From Gnetum montanum (Eukaryota > Streptophyta > Gnetopsida > Gnetales > Gnetaceae), in assembly GCA_015680685.1 (NCBI GenBank), contig MNCI01008374.1, forward strand, positions 318,475-382,474: a DNA stretch of 64,000 nucleotides, given 5' to 3'. Positions 11,836-21,315 of the stretch are shown here, one piece after another. The number at the start of each line of letters is the position of its first letter. Positions within the stretch are counted from its first letter, which is position 1. The notes beneath the pieces are model-generated. The model saw only the letters and a program-made list of their open reading frames with translations, was not told where the DNA came from and made no database searches. Position numbers and translations under genes: made by a program.

Positions 11836-12379
11836 NNNNNNNNNNNNNNNNNNNNNNNNNNNNNNNNNNNNNNNNNNNNNNNNNNNNNNNNNNNNNNNNN
11901 NNNNNNNNNNNNNNNNNNNNNNNNNNNNNNNNNNNNNNNNNNNNNNNNNNNNNNNNNNNNNNNNNNNNNNNNNNNNNNNNNNNNNNNNNNNNNNNNNNNN
12001 NNNNNNNNNNNNNNNNNNNNNNNNNNNNNNNNNNNNNNNNNNNNNNNNNNNNNNNNNNNNNNNNNNNNNNNNNNNNNNNNNNNNNNNNNNNNNNNNNNNN
12101 NNNNNNNNNNNNNNNNNNNNNNNNNNNNNNNNNNNNNNNNNNNNNNNNNNNNNNNNNNNNNNNNNNNNNNNNNNNNNNNNNNNNNNNNNNNNNNNNNNNN
12201 NNNNNNNNNNNNNNNNNNNNNNNNNNNNNNNNNNNNNNNNNNNNNNNNNNNNNNNNNNNNNNNNNNNNNNNNNNNNNNNNNNNNNNNNNNNNNNNNNNNN
12301 NNNNNNNNNNNNNNNNNNNNNNNNNNNNNNNNNNNNNNNNNNNNNNNNNNNNNNNNNNNNNNNNNNNNNNNNNNNNNNN
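11836..12379. other. Assembly gap (544 N)
   Basis: Unbroken run of N inside element B gag. Its true length is unknown, and any long open frames spanning it are artefacts. Confidence 0.99.
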
Positions 12380-12857
12380 AATAGTTCTACCATTGTTGGC
12401 CAACATCAAATTGATTTTGGTCTTAACGACTTGTACCATACTTTTGCTTGGCCAACGAGTGTCATAGGAAAGAGCTTAAGTTTCTACCACCCACTATCAA
12501 TATTGTTCCATATACAAGAATCATGGAAGGCTTGTAAATGATGTTGCGAATCTAAATCATAGCCTCTTGAAAACTTTAGAAAGTTGTTTAAATCAAGCCT
12601 GGGTAGATGGCTTTCTTTATGATGCTTGCGGGATATTCGAATAACCTCTTGTATATGCATTAGGCTCTTAGTGGCTAGTAAGGGTTCATCATCACTAGGT
12701 AGGTTATGAATTTATGAGTTGGGATGATGTTGTCTTTGTTTATGTACATAGGAGACTCCTGCATAGGATTGAGTACTCCAAACTTTGTCTTCATCATCAT
12801 ATAATTCGTTGGAAGTGCCTTACTAGTTGCATTGTCATAGTCCTGTGAGAGAGACAT
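12380..12857 (-). pseudogene. Element B gag, N-terminal part
   Basis: Starts at the minus-strand ATG at 12857, which lies about 130 bp from the primer site and reads MSLSQDYDNATSK. This corresponds to the gag starts of A (28596) and C (about 52940). Stops appear after about 60 codons. Gag would form the particle core; this copy is not intact. Confidence 0.55.
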
Positions 12858-12971
12858 TGTTGTGAATCGTGTGTGACTTAGTTAAAATTAATTTCTTTTC
12901 TAAGAGATATATCATGAATACTTTATTATAGTGATCTTGTACGATACAACTAATCTAAATAACTAGCATCG

Positions 12972-12989
12972 TCGCTAGCAACGACACCA
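12972..12989 (-). other. Element B primer binding site (tRNA-Asp type, decayed)
   Basis: Minus strand TGGTGTCGTTGCTAGCGA, one base from the LTR. It matches the usual Athila site TGGCGCCGTTGCCGGGGA apart from mostly C-to-T or G-to-A changes. Confidence 0.75.
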
Positions 12990-12990
12990 A

Positions 12991-13890
12991 TGATGAGTGG
13001 TGAGGTACCCCTACACTCAACCATAAAATACGAGCATTCATGCATGATCCAGTTTAACTCTGTAGACAGACTAGTTGTGATATCTAGATAGTTACTTATT
13101 GATCACAGTTCACTATCTTCCCACCTGGACTAGTATTTGCTTTGTCATGTATGGTTTAGTCTAGAGTGAGGTGTATGATGTATTTCCTATCACTATGCTA
13201 CTCCTAGGGACAATGGAAAATAACTTTGTTTTAAGTTAAGAGGGAAAGGATGAAGAGAGTCTAAGCTAGCCTAAGTGTGATGAGCATCCATCCCTTAATC
13301 ATTCATACATATCTTGGACCTCATGTACTAATGTTGGGATTACCAAGTGCATGTCCTAGGTACGCTACTAGGATACCAAGTAGTCGCACTTAAATACTCA
13401 TGATTAGGTTGTACTCATTCCACGTTTAATAACAAGGATAGGAGAAGAAGGTAAAGAGTTATTAAGTAAGAAAGCAATAAATAATAATTAAAACTAAGTG
13501 AATGCTACAATAATGAAGTAATCTTAATCTTTATTGCTGGTCTTGTGCATGTCCAAGTACGTTACACTCAAATAAAGGTTCTGTACAATTACAATCATCA
13601 CACTGTAGGCATGCACTGGGGAAAGGGTTGAGAGAAATTGAAAAATGACAAAAGATCCTACTCTAACACTAACTTTTCCTATGACTCTCCCATGACCCCA
13701 ATTGTGTATTTATAGGCTTACACATGGATCATGATATTGCGTATTTGATATCGTTAGCCAAGCTATGATATCGGGTACTTGATATTGGGGGTCCGATATC
13801 AGGACTCATCAGACTTGATATTTTGTACTTGATATCAGGGGTTCGATAATAGGGGTCTAATATCAGCACCTAGCAAACCATGATTCATCA
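12991..13890 (-). repeat. Element B 5' LTR
   Basis: TGATGAG...TTCATCA termini. TATA box on the minus strand at 13706-13713, GATATC cassette at about 13735-13870, GGATTACCAAG repeats at 13329-13388. Partner of 8227-9128. Confidence 0.93.
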
Positions 13891-14220
13891 GGCTTAATCC
13901 CAAAAAATGTGTCTTTGGTGTCAAAACTGGGTGCATGTTAGGCTTTGTGGTATCAGAAGTAGGAATATGTGTAGACCTCAATAAGGTTAAGGTTATCATC
14001 AACTTGGCACTACTAGCAAACCTTAAGGAGTTAAGTGGGTTACAAGGTAGGCTATAATTCATATGTAGGTTTATCGCAAGTTTGATTGATAAGTTGTAGC
14101 CAATGCAACATCTACTCAAAGAGGGGGTCAAATTTGAGTGGACAGCTTAATGCCAAGAGGCATTTGACAATCTAAAAAAGGAGATGGCTCAACTTCGAAC
14201 AATCTATCCTTCGTAAGGAG
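13891..14220 (+). pseudogene. Element P reverse transcriptase, C-terminal part
   Basis: Continues the RT broken at 8226: LNPKKCVFGV, then GFVVSEVGI and, after stops, LSGLQGRL. These are the thumb and connection motifs of Ty3/Gypsy RT. Joins the RNase H region downstream. Confidence 0.8.
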
Positions 14221-14560
14221 ATAAACCTTTCTACATTTACCTTGCAACCTTAGACATGTCCATTGCTTTCTTACTTTGCCAAAAGCAAGATGATGGCTTC
14301 AAGGTTCTTATTTACTACTTAAGCCATGCACTAGTAGCACACAAGTTGAAATATAATGATGTGGAGAAGAACTGTCTCGCATTAGTCTTTGCGCTTAAAA
14401 AGTGGAGACACTATCTTTTCCGTAGTCAAGTCAATGTCATCTACAAGAGCAACGTACTTAGGGCTATTATAACAAACATATATGAAAGTAGTAGAATAGC
14501 AAGGTGGAAGGAAATAACTGTGGAGTTTGACTTGCACTACATAGCATAGGCATCCACAAA
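14221..14560 (+). pseudogene. Element P RNase H (first copy)
   Basis: Reads YLATLDMSIAFLLCQKQ, YYLSHALVAHKLKYNDVEKNC and WRHYLFRSQVNVIYKSN, the usual Ty3/Gypsy RNase H landmarks, with an open stretch from 14256 to 14549. The conserved T/S-D of VxTD reads YKS here, so a catalytic aspartate appears lost. RNase H removes the RNA strand during reverse transcription. Confidence 0.8.
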
Positions 14561-14679
14561 AGATCAAGAAATAGCCACACAACTCATAGCTTAACCCATA
14601 GATGATCAGATAAAGATACATCCAAAATTCTCGAATGAGCATGTTAGTAGCATAAGTCAAGTACCTACAAATTTTGAGC

Positions 14680-15245
14680 CTGTGTTACACTTTGATGAAG
14701 CTTCGACCACATAAGGTGATAGTGCCGCTACTGTTATCACATTCCCCTTTGGGGGAGCTCCAACCCTCCACATACCACTTTGCATTTCCTTATACAAACA
14801 ATGTGGCGAAGTAAGAAGATCTCCTTAGAGACATCTTAGTAGCTCAAGAGTTAGGAATTCAAAACATAGCAGTCTGAGGTGATTCCCAGCTAGTTATTAA
14901 CCAAGTCATAGAGGTTTACACTTGTAAGGCACAACATCTACAACGTTACTATGATTTGGCAAAGCACTTTCTCAAACAATTTGCAATAGTAAACATCCAA
15001 CATATCCCTAGAAATGAAAATGTCATAGCTGACACACTAGCTACTTTAGCCTTAAGCATAGCACCAAACATGTTCTCTACTTTTCCTACTTCAATAGTGG
15101 ATTGCACTGAACCTATAACTCACATAACAAGCATCGCATCCATAAGTACGGCTCATGCCCAAGAGTGGTATGATGATATTAAGGCATACCTCCAACAGGG
15201 AGAGCCCGCACAAAACCTAACATCTACCCAAAAGGATGTAGTATA
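14680..15245 (+). pseudogene. Element P second (archaeal-type) RNase H
   Basis: Plus-strand frames give FDEAS, LVAQELGIQNI, GDSQLVINQV (14880-14910), YYDLAKHFLKQF, then IPRNENVIADTLATLALS. The combination GDSQLVI...IPR.EN..AD.LA is the signature of the additional RNase H found in Tat/Ogre elements, and is the main reason for that assignment. Stops interrupt the frame. Confidence 0.82.
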
Positions 15246-16403
15246 AAAATGATCATGGTAGTATATCCTTGTAAGTGATAACACCTTATGTCACAAATCC
15301 TATGATGGAATACTGTTAACTTGCGTTAGTGGCAGTGAAATGCAAAAGATCGTTGACCAAGTCCATGAGGGACTATGTGGAGGTCATATAGCTCCTAGGG
15401 AAATAGCAGTGAAAATTAGACATCTAGGCTATTACTAGCCTTACATGGAGCACGATTACACCTCCAAGGTCAGGACATGTGACATGTATCAGCGACATGG
15501 AAACCTAATGCACATGCCACCCACTGAACTGCATACTACGCAGATCATGTGGCAATTCCAACATTGGGGATTGGACATCATATAGCCTATAATTCCTAAG
15601 TCTTTTGCAGGACACAGCTTCAACATTATTGCAACTGAATATTTCATGAAGTGGGTTGAAGCCATTTCCCTTAGGAAGACAACAACGCAACAAGTTTGCA
15701 AATTCATTCTTGACAACATAGTGACCCGGTTTCATCTCCCCATGACTATAGTCATAGACAACAAGCCAAAATTTAGTAGTGTAGAAACCAAATCCTTCTA
15801 TGAAAACCTTGGCATCAAACACTCTTTCTCGTCACCATACTACTCGTAGGAGAATGATCAAGCAGAGGCTACAAACAAGGTCATTGTCAACCTTCTGAAG
15901 AGGATGCTTAACAATAGTAAGCGATGATGGCATGAACAACTAGTCTACGCACTATGGGCCTACCGCATGATGTGTAGAACAACAATAAGTAAAATGCCAT
16001 ATAGTCTTGTGTACAGATCTAAAGTAATGTTACCTCTTGAATTGCAGGTCCCATTGCTCTACATGATCCTCTCAAGCTTCATTGATGAGGCTCAGAACAA
16101 CAAGTTGAGAATCATTAGCCTCGACTCTATAGAGGAAGAGCATATGTAAACACTTGATTGCATCAAGTGGTACCAAGAGAAGCAATGACAAAAGCATGTC
16201 ACAATCAACATCAATGCCCAATCAAGAAAGGGGATCTAGTTCTCAAGGTCGTTCGTGAGCCCGCAAAAAAATTCTCAGCCAACTAGGAAGGGCCTTTCTT
16301 GACTAAGGTGTACAACAACGAAGCCTTCAAGCTCATTAATATAGATAGTAATTAATTTGCCAAGCCTGTTAACCACTCGTATCTGAAGTTGTACTACACA
16401 TGA
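15246..16403 (+). pseudogene. Element P integrase
   Basis: N-terminal zinc-binding part EGLCGGHIAPREIAVKIRH and CDMYQRHG (15365-15505); core with WGLDII (first Asp), IVIDNKPKFSS (second Asp, 15752) and ENDQAEATN (Glu, 15850); C-terminal part EGPFLTKVYNNEAFKLI, then stops, ending KLYYT. The D-D-E residues are present, but stops occur within the core (for example just before ENDQAEA). Integrase would join element DNA to the chromosome. Followed at once by the minisatellite. Confidence 0.85.
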
Positions 16404-16439
16404 TATGTAGTATTGCACCAATGATAGGAGCAAGGTAAG

Positions 16440-16740
16440 CACACGTCCACTACAATGTTAAACTAGCACAAACTTCCACTACAATGTTAAATTGGCATAG
16501 AATGTCCTTAGGCTATGACATTAAATTGGCACCCACAACATGGTCCACTATGACCTTAAACTGACCATCCATAGTCTACTATGACATTTAACTAGCATAA
16601 TGGTCTGCTAGGATCTTAAACTAGCACATCATGATTCGCCCAGACCTTAAACTGGGATCACGATCTACTAGGACCTTAAACTAGCACAATAGGTGATCTA
16701 CCAAGACCTAAAACTAGGTTCGTAGTTTAGCACCTACAGT
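16440..16740 (+). repeat. Element P 3' minisatellite, about 32-bp unit
   Basis: About nine diverged copies of a unit built on CTACTATGACCTTAAACTAG followed by CACA and a variable spacer. The same unit occurs in element T at 40890-41115 and 41770-42110. Tandem repeats in this 3' position are known for Tat/Ogre elements. Confidence 0.85.
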
Positions 16741-18264
16741 TTAACATACATAGTTCTGCGGACAAGTAAGCGACCATGCTTCTAATTCTCTATCATTCAT
16801 CCACACCTCTTAGGTAGGATGGGATGGGGTGTTGTAGTTCCAAAATAAAGTTCACATCATCAAGAAAAGACCCTTTGGGACATTTGTAGCATCACCATTC
16901 TTGGCATCTTACTGACCTTTTGAAGCTACCGTCACCACTGCCAATCATTTTGGTTGTAGCTCTCGCCATTAGCAGCACTCGCTAGAGTCCTAGCAGTATT
17001 GTGGCCTATCCATAGCATTACCATCCTCTAATCCTCACCATGCTTGAGCCTAGAAGAATGTCCAGCAATGCAATTCTCTACCATGTTGCTGGGTTTCTTG
17101 GCTCTTTCCTTTGGTGAGAAATTTTGAGCACTTACATCATCATTACCTCTAGCCACTTGAGTGCTTACTTTTGGTGTGGCTACTAGATCTTTCTAGCTTA
17201 CCACCACTAATGCCTGCACTGGCCTTTCTGCTTTGGACATTGCACGTAACTAATGTAGCACTTGCAACCCTCACAATGCTCCTAGCAAACAAGACTTTGC
17301 CCTCATCTCATGTGGTGGTTGTTTTTCTTGTTTTCTTTATGTTGTGTTTGCAGGATGAAGCCTGGGTGGCACCGTTCAAGGGTGTGTTTCATCATGGTGG
17401 CAAGGCACCACATTGTTCTGATGTGTTCAATTTAGCTTGCCTAGCTACTTAAGAGTGCACATCCTTACTATCTCCTTAGCCAAACTAATCTCTACCTCTT
17501 AATCTTGCAATCTCCCACATCCCTTGCAAGCTTCCCCAATGCATATGAAAGTTTTCCTACAGTTAGCTGCTAAACCCATGATAGACTCCCTACATCCCTT
17601 GCAAGCTTCCCCAATGCAACTTATCCTATGGAAAGCCTTTATGGGCTGGTCAAAGTGCTAAAAGGATGTAACACAACTCATCCCGAGGAGGAAACACTTA
17701 TCCTACAGATGCGATGTAGTTGCTTGTAAGCAAATGGTGGCGCACAGTTTGCCCAACAACACAAAGAATAAAAGACAGATAGAAAAAAGAAAAAAAAAGA
17801 AAAAAAACAAAAAAAAAAGAGAAAAGAAAATGGGACAAGCCAAGTGACCAAGTCAAATGGCATAGTTTCCATCTTGCAACCAGTTCAGCCCTGGATCGAC
17901 CATCTCACAAGCACTTCAACGAGAGGTCAAAATCCAAACGGTAGGCCACCTTTGCATGATGACTCCCTCACAAGCATTCCAATGAGTGATAATGCTTTGG
18001 TGATAATCCATTATGATGTTGCATTCTACAGTGATCCTCTACATCCATTATCCCTTGACCCATCTCCTTATATCACTCCCTATAATACTTCATTACTTTA
18101 GCACTTCCTATAATACTTCATTACTTTAGCACTCTCAAATACAATGAAGCATTGTCCAAGTGGGTACTAGCGAATGGTGTTGGTATCATGTTCATCGTGG
18201 TGTTTCATATTCTTTTTCAATGTCTCTCATGTTAATCCTCCAGATGTCAACAAAGAGGGGCTAA
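16741..18264 (+). other. Element P 3' region: splice acceptor, A-rich tract, PPT
   Basis: Contains a pyrimidine-rich stretch ending TTGTGTTTGCAG/GATGA (CAG at 17351-17353), which is conserved in T at 42343-42345. Downstream homology continues as TTCATCATGGTGGCAAGGC (17386-17404). An A-rich tract lies at 17780-17830, matching one in T at 42666-42720. PPT AAAGAGGGGCTAA (18252-18264) abuts the 3' LTR. A 93-codon open stretch (17171-17452) spans the acceptor but is not a convincing gene. Confidence 0.6.
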
Positions 18265-20006
18265 TGAAACACCACCAATTTTGGGCTCCTATAGTTTAGT
18301 GGTAGATTTGTTTAAGTTTCAAAGCTTGGGAAAAATTTTTCTAAGTCTAGTGTCATGCTATGCAACGTAGACAACATAGCACACTTGAAGTCTTGATTTT
18401 TGAAAATTTTTTCTAAGTCTGCTTACTACACTTCACAGCATAACTAGTGTAGCACACACTTCCATGGCTAGTTTGCACAAATGTCAAGCCAGAAGTGGTC
18501 AAGGATCACTTGGGATGGACCAAATAGTTTGGCAAATTTTCTATCTCCTAGACTATCAAGTTCGCTACACTTTCTAGCTTGCCTAGCTTGACATATGTCC
18601 CAGTTGCTAGTTCACCCAAGCACTAGGTTAGAGCCTGCAAAGGTACTCAAGATGGAAGAAACAGTTTGGCAAATTTTCTATCTTGTGAGCTGTCACGCTC
18701 TGCTATGCTACACAGCATAGCCAACTTGACACAAGTTTCAGGGCCAAATTTTTTCAAGTGTTGGACAAGGATCTGTTAAGCTATCTTGACAACTTATGCT
18801 ATGCTTTGCTACACTGTGCACCATAGACAACATGACAAGTTAAAATTTGCTACACTCTACTATGCTATGCAGCGTAGATAGCATGACAAATGGAAAATGC
18901 CTTTGAATTCCTCCTAAAGCTTCTAGAACTCAGCATCGACCTTTATTTCAGCTTCAACATCCCTTCGGCAACCAAGACTAGTAGTTTGCATCATTTTTGC
19001 ACCTCCATTGATCCCCAAAATTGTTCCTATGCTTAACCCTACTTGAAAGAGGGGGAAGACATAGTCCCAAAGTGTAGACTCCAAGTTGCATTTTTTTTGA
19101 CACTGTTTGTAGGTACATGATAGTCTATCAGGCTCTGGCACATGCAGTCTAGGCTATGTGGTCACAGTTTGGTAGTTTTTGAGTTCCTGTTCCTATCCTA
19201 TAGAGTGTAACACTTTGAGCTTAACACTTAGAGCATAACATTTTGAGTGTAACATGTCAGCGTGACTCGCCCATGCCCATGTTACATGGGACCCAGGCTA
19301 CATGGCACCTAGTCCACATCTCATGTCAACCCTAGCCCTATAAATAACCCAATGATTAGCATTTTAGGGGTTGGCAAATCATTTAAGCATTGAGTATTTG
19401 AGCATCCCTAGCACCTTCATTACTCCTGCACCTAATAACTTGAGCCTGATACCTTGGCAAGCACTATGACACAATCTTCCTTGCACCTGCACAGCATGAT
19501 GATAACCAACCCAGCAAGTTTAGCCTTTCCTGCAGTTGCCAACACCATGTTTGTGATGTCCCAGAGACTGTGACCGCACTACTACATTGCCGTTGTGCCT
19601 ATCTAAATGCCTTGTACCAGCTTCAAACATTATTCAATCAAAAGTTGCACTCCTCGATCTTCAGGTGATGCATTTCTCAACCTTCAAACTCTAGTTCTAT
19701 ATTCTCAGCATTTGTTTCAAATTTTTTCAGCATCTTTCTTGCACTTTCTTCTACTGTCGATATGCATTTGCATATTCACAATACGTTACGTTCTTCCTCG
19801 TTGTCCTAGCTCCTGCACGAAGCTCATTAAAAACTCTTTTTAAAAATGATTATTATTACACCATGTTAGTCTCTATCTGATTGACCAGACCATTTAGGGC
19901 ACCTCATTTCCATTTCTCCCAACACGGCCCTCACACGGATTTGAGGTTAGGCTATATGCCCATGGACCTCTCGGTGTTCTAGCCATTGACATTTTCAGAT
20001 GTCACA
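18265..20006 (+). repeat. Element P 3' LTR
   Basis: Starts TGAAACACC and ends GTCACA. TATA box TATAAATA at 19339-19346. Multiple GCATAG/CTATGC dyads (about 18700-18890). Partner of the LTR starting at 5199. Its right flank resumes element A's ORF3. Confidence 0.88.
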
Positions 20007-20011
20007 GGTTT

Positions 20012-20826
20012 TCCTTCCATGTTCATTTTTCCTGAAGCACTTTTCGATCTCTAAGTATATTAGCTGTGGAAGGTTGACGTGAAATTTTCCGCTTAGAGTG
20101 GCACATGCTCGGGCGGAGAAAGCGGTTACCTTGCTTGGCCTCACTATTGGATTGAGGTGATAGGTTGCAATTTTGAAATAAATTCACTCTGCTGGTGTGA
20201 GTGTGTCATAATCCTTATAGTCAACCCTGTAGCACTGCTAGGTCCTCTCCTTCTTGGCCTTAGGACCATCCTTCATGGATAGTTCTACCAACTGTCCCGG
20301 TGTTAGGCAACCAAAGTGCCTATGCGATAGCTTCTCTTGAGTAGGACACTTGAATGTCCTTGATTTTAACAATGGATCCCAAACTTCTATTATTCTAGAA
20401 GAGGTATCTCTCTCCCATGCACCACTCTCCACTGGATGTGATGATTGGCCACATGGGAGAGGTTTGCAGTTGAGTCTTGACATTTGCTAAAGCTTTCTCT
20501 AGGAATGGCCCAAAGTTGATCTCTTGTAGAATTGATCATTGAATTTCTTGGGACCTAATGATGTTAAGGTAGGCTTGAGTCAAAGTGATTTCAAGCCTTG
20601 GGGTGGGTCCAAGCACTTCTCCTCATTGTGATTATTTTGTGGGCACTTCTTCTTTTGGAATCTATCAAACAAATTCCACTTCAAGCTCCTCATGAAGAGG
20701 TCTTATTGCATGGGTTGCCTCTGGTGGTTCTTGGGCTTGTTCTTGTTGGCCCCTTCTAGCTCTGGGCTGCTTCTCCCTTGGTTGAGAGGGTTCTCCTTCC
20801 TACAAGCATTTCCATTTTGGTGCCAT
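20012..20826 (-). pseudogene. Element A ORF3, N-terminal part
   Basis: Starts at the minus-strand ATG 20824-20826, reading MAPKWKC, immediately after a splice-acceptor AG. It contains INFGPFLEKALANVKTQLQ and EWCMGERYLF, matching element C (LNFGPFLENAPEDVRLQLQ, EWYLGETYLF). Many stops are present. The domain resembles what is annotated in plant retroelements as 'putative plant transposon protein' (recalled, not searched). Element P cuts it at 20007. Confidence 0.7.
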
Positions 20827-21136
20827 CTATAATCACAATGAGACCATGGGTTAGTAATCATTGTGTAACATGAAGTAATTGGAATACCTTTATCTCTTAA
20901 GGATACTTACACTTTAGCTAAGTTGTGATTATGGTTGATTTAATTACTTCAATTATTATTCTATTTATGCATTATCATTAATAAACCATCTTGGAGGTTG
21001 TTGGAAGGGTTAATTGTTGAAAAAAATTGATGTTTATATGTTGTTAAGGTTATTAATCCTTTGGGGAAGTTAGAAAATTTTTTAAAAATTTTCATCAGAA
21101 ACCTTAAGGTTTGTAGCTCCATGATAAAGAGCTTAC
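20827..21136 (-). other. Predicted intron in element A ORF3 leader
   Basis: Minus strand: exon ...CGAAG, donor GTAAGC (21136-21131), acceptor TATAG, then ATG of ORF3. The homologous positions in C are AGAG/GTATGC (34828) and TGCAG/ATG (34538), giving 310 and 290 nt. The donor context is alignable between copies. Confidence 0.55.
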
Positions 21137-21263
21137 CTTCGGTAAGTGCAAGGTCGAAGAGCAAAGTGATTTGGACAAACGGTTGGGAATTTATGGGCTC
21201 TGAAAAATTGCAAAAACTCCCTGTGTTATGAGAAAATGACAAAAAATTCTTAAGTGCATGGTG

Positions 21264-21315
21264 GTATATATATAGGATGTAAGCACTACGTTGACGAGGC
21301 TTCGTTAATGCAGTT
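21264..21315 (-). promoter_or_regulatory. Candidate internal promoter of element A ORF3
   Basis: Minus-strand TATA box CTATATATATAC (21264-21275). Immediately upstream in the same orientation lies TTGACGAGGCTTCGTTAATG (21291-21310, plus-strand text), 18/20 identical to 2856-2875 in A's own LTR U3. The LTR has the same order, cassette then TATA. The predicted start lies about 100 nt before the ORF3-leader intron donor. Confidence 0.5.

Larger units (their letters stand above)
8227..13890 (-). mobile_element. Element B: Athila-related non-autonomous LTR retrotransposon
   Basis: An LTR pair (8227-9128, 12991-13890) that looks about nine-tenths identical by eye, a degenerate tRNA-Asp-type primer site, and a PPT. 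Flanks are GGTTT (8222-8226) and GGCTT (13891-13895). Removing it restores a continuous RT frame in P: DLRF is followed by LNPKKCVFGV. The 3.9-kb interior holds gag pieces, a 544-N gap, the post-integrase interval and the start of ORF3, but no protease, RT, RNase H or IN. It would depend on proteins from a full copy such as A or C. It is the youngest layer of this stack. Confidence 0.88.
5199..20006 (+). mobile_element. Element P: Tat-like Ty3/Gypsy LTR retrotransposon, interrupted by B
   Basis: Begins TGAAACACC and ends GTCACA, with flanks GATTT (5194-5198) and GGTTT (20007-20011), a 4/5 target match. The insertion site is confirmed because its two flanks join into ORF3 sequence matching element C near 33700-33760. 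Internal order on the plus strand is RT, RNase H, a second RNase H, IN, minisatellite, A-rich tract, PPT, 3' LTR. The second RNase H is characteristic of the Tat/Ogre lineage. Gag and protease are not seen. The 5' part (about 5600-7270) is rearranged and contains N joins, so the missing gag could be a real deletion or an assembly loss. Confidence 0.88.

Noticed and set aside
11679-12467. Apparent ORFs of 180-260 codons on both strands
   Set aside because: They consist mostly of N-gap positions; no real reading frame is shown.
17171-17452. Plus-strand 93-codon frame in P's 3' region, hydrophobic at first
   Set aside because: The matching region of T is not open. The shared part is best explained by a conserved splice-acceptor-like site rather than a protein.
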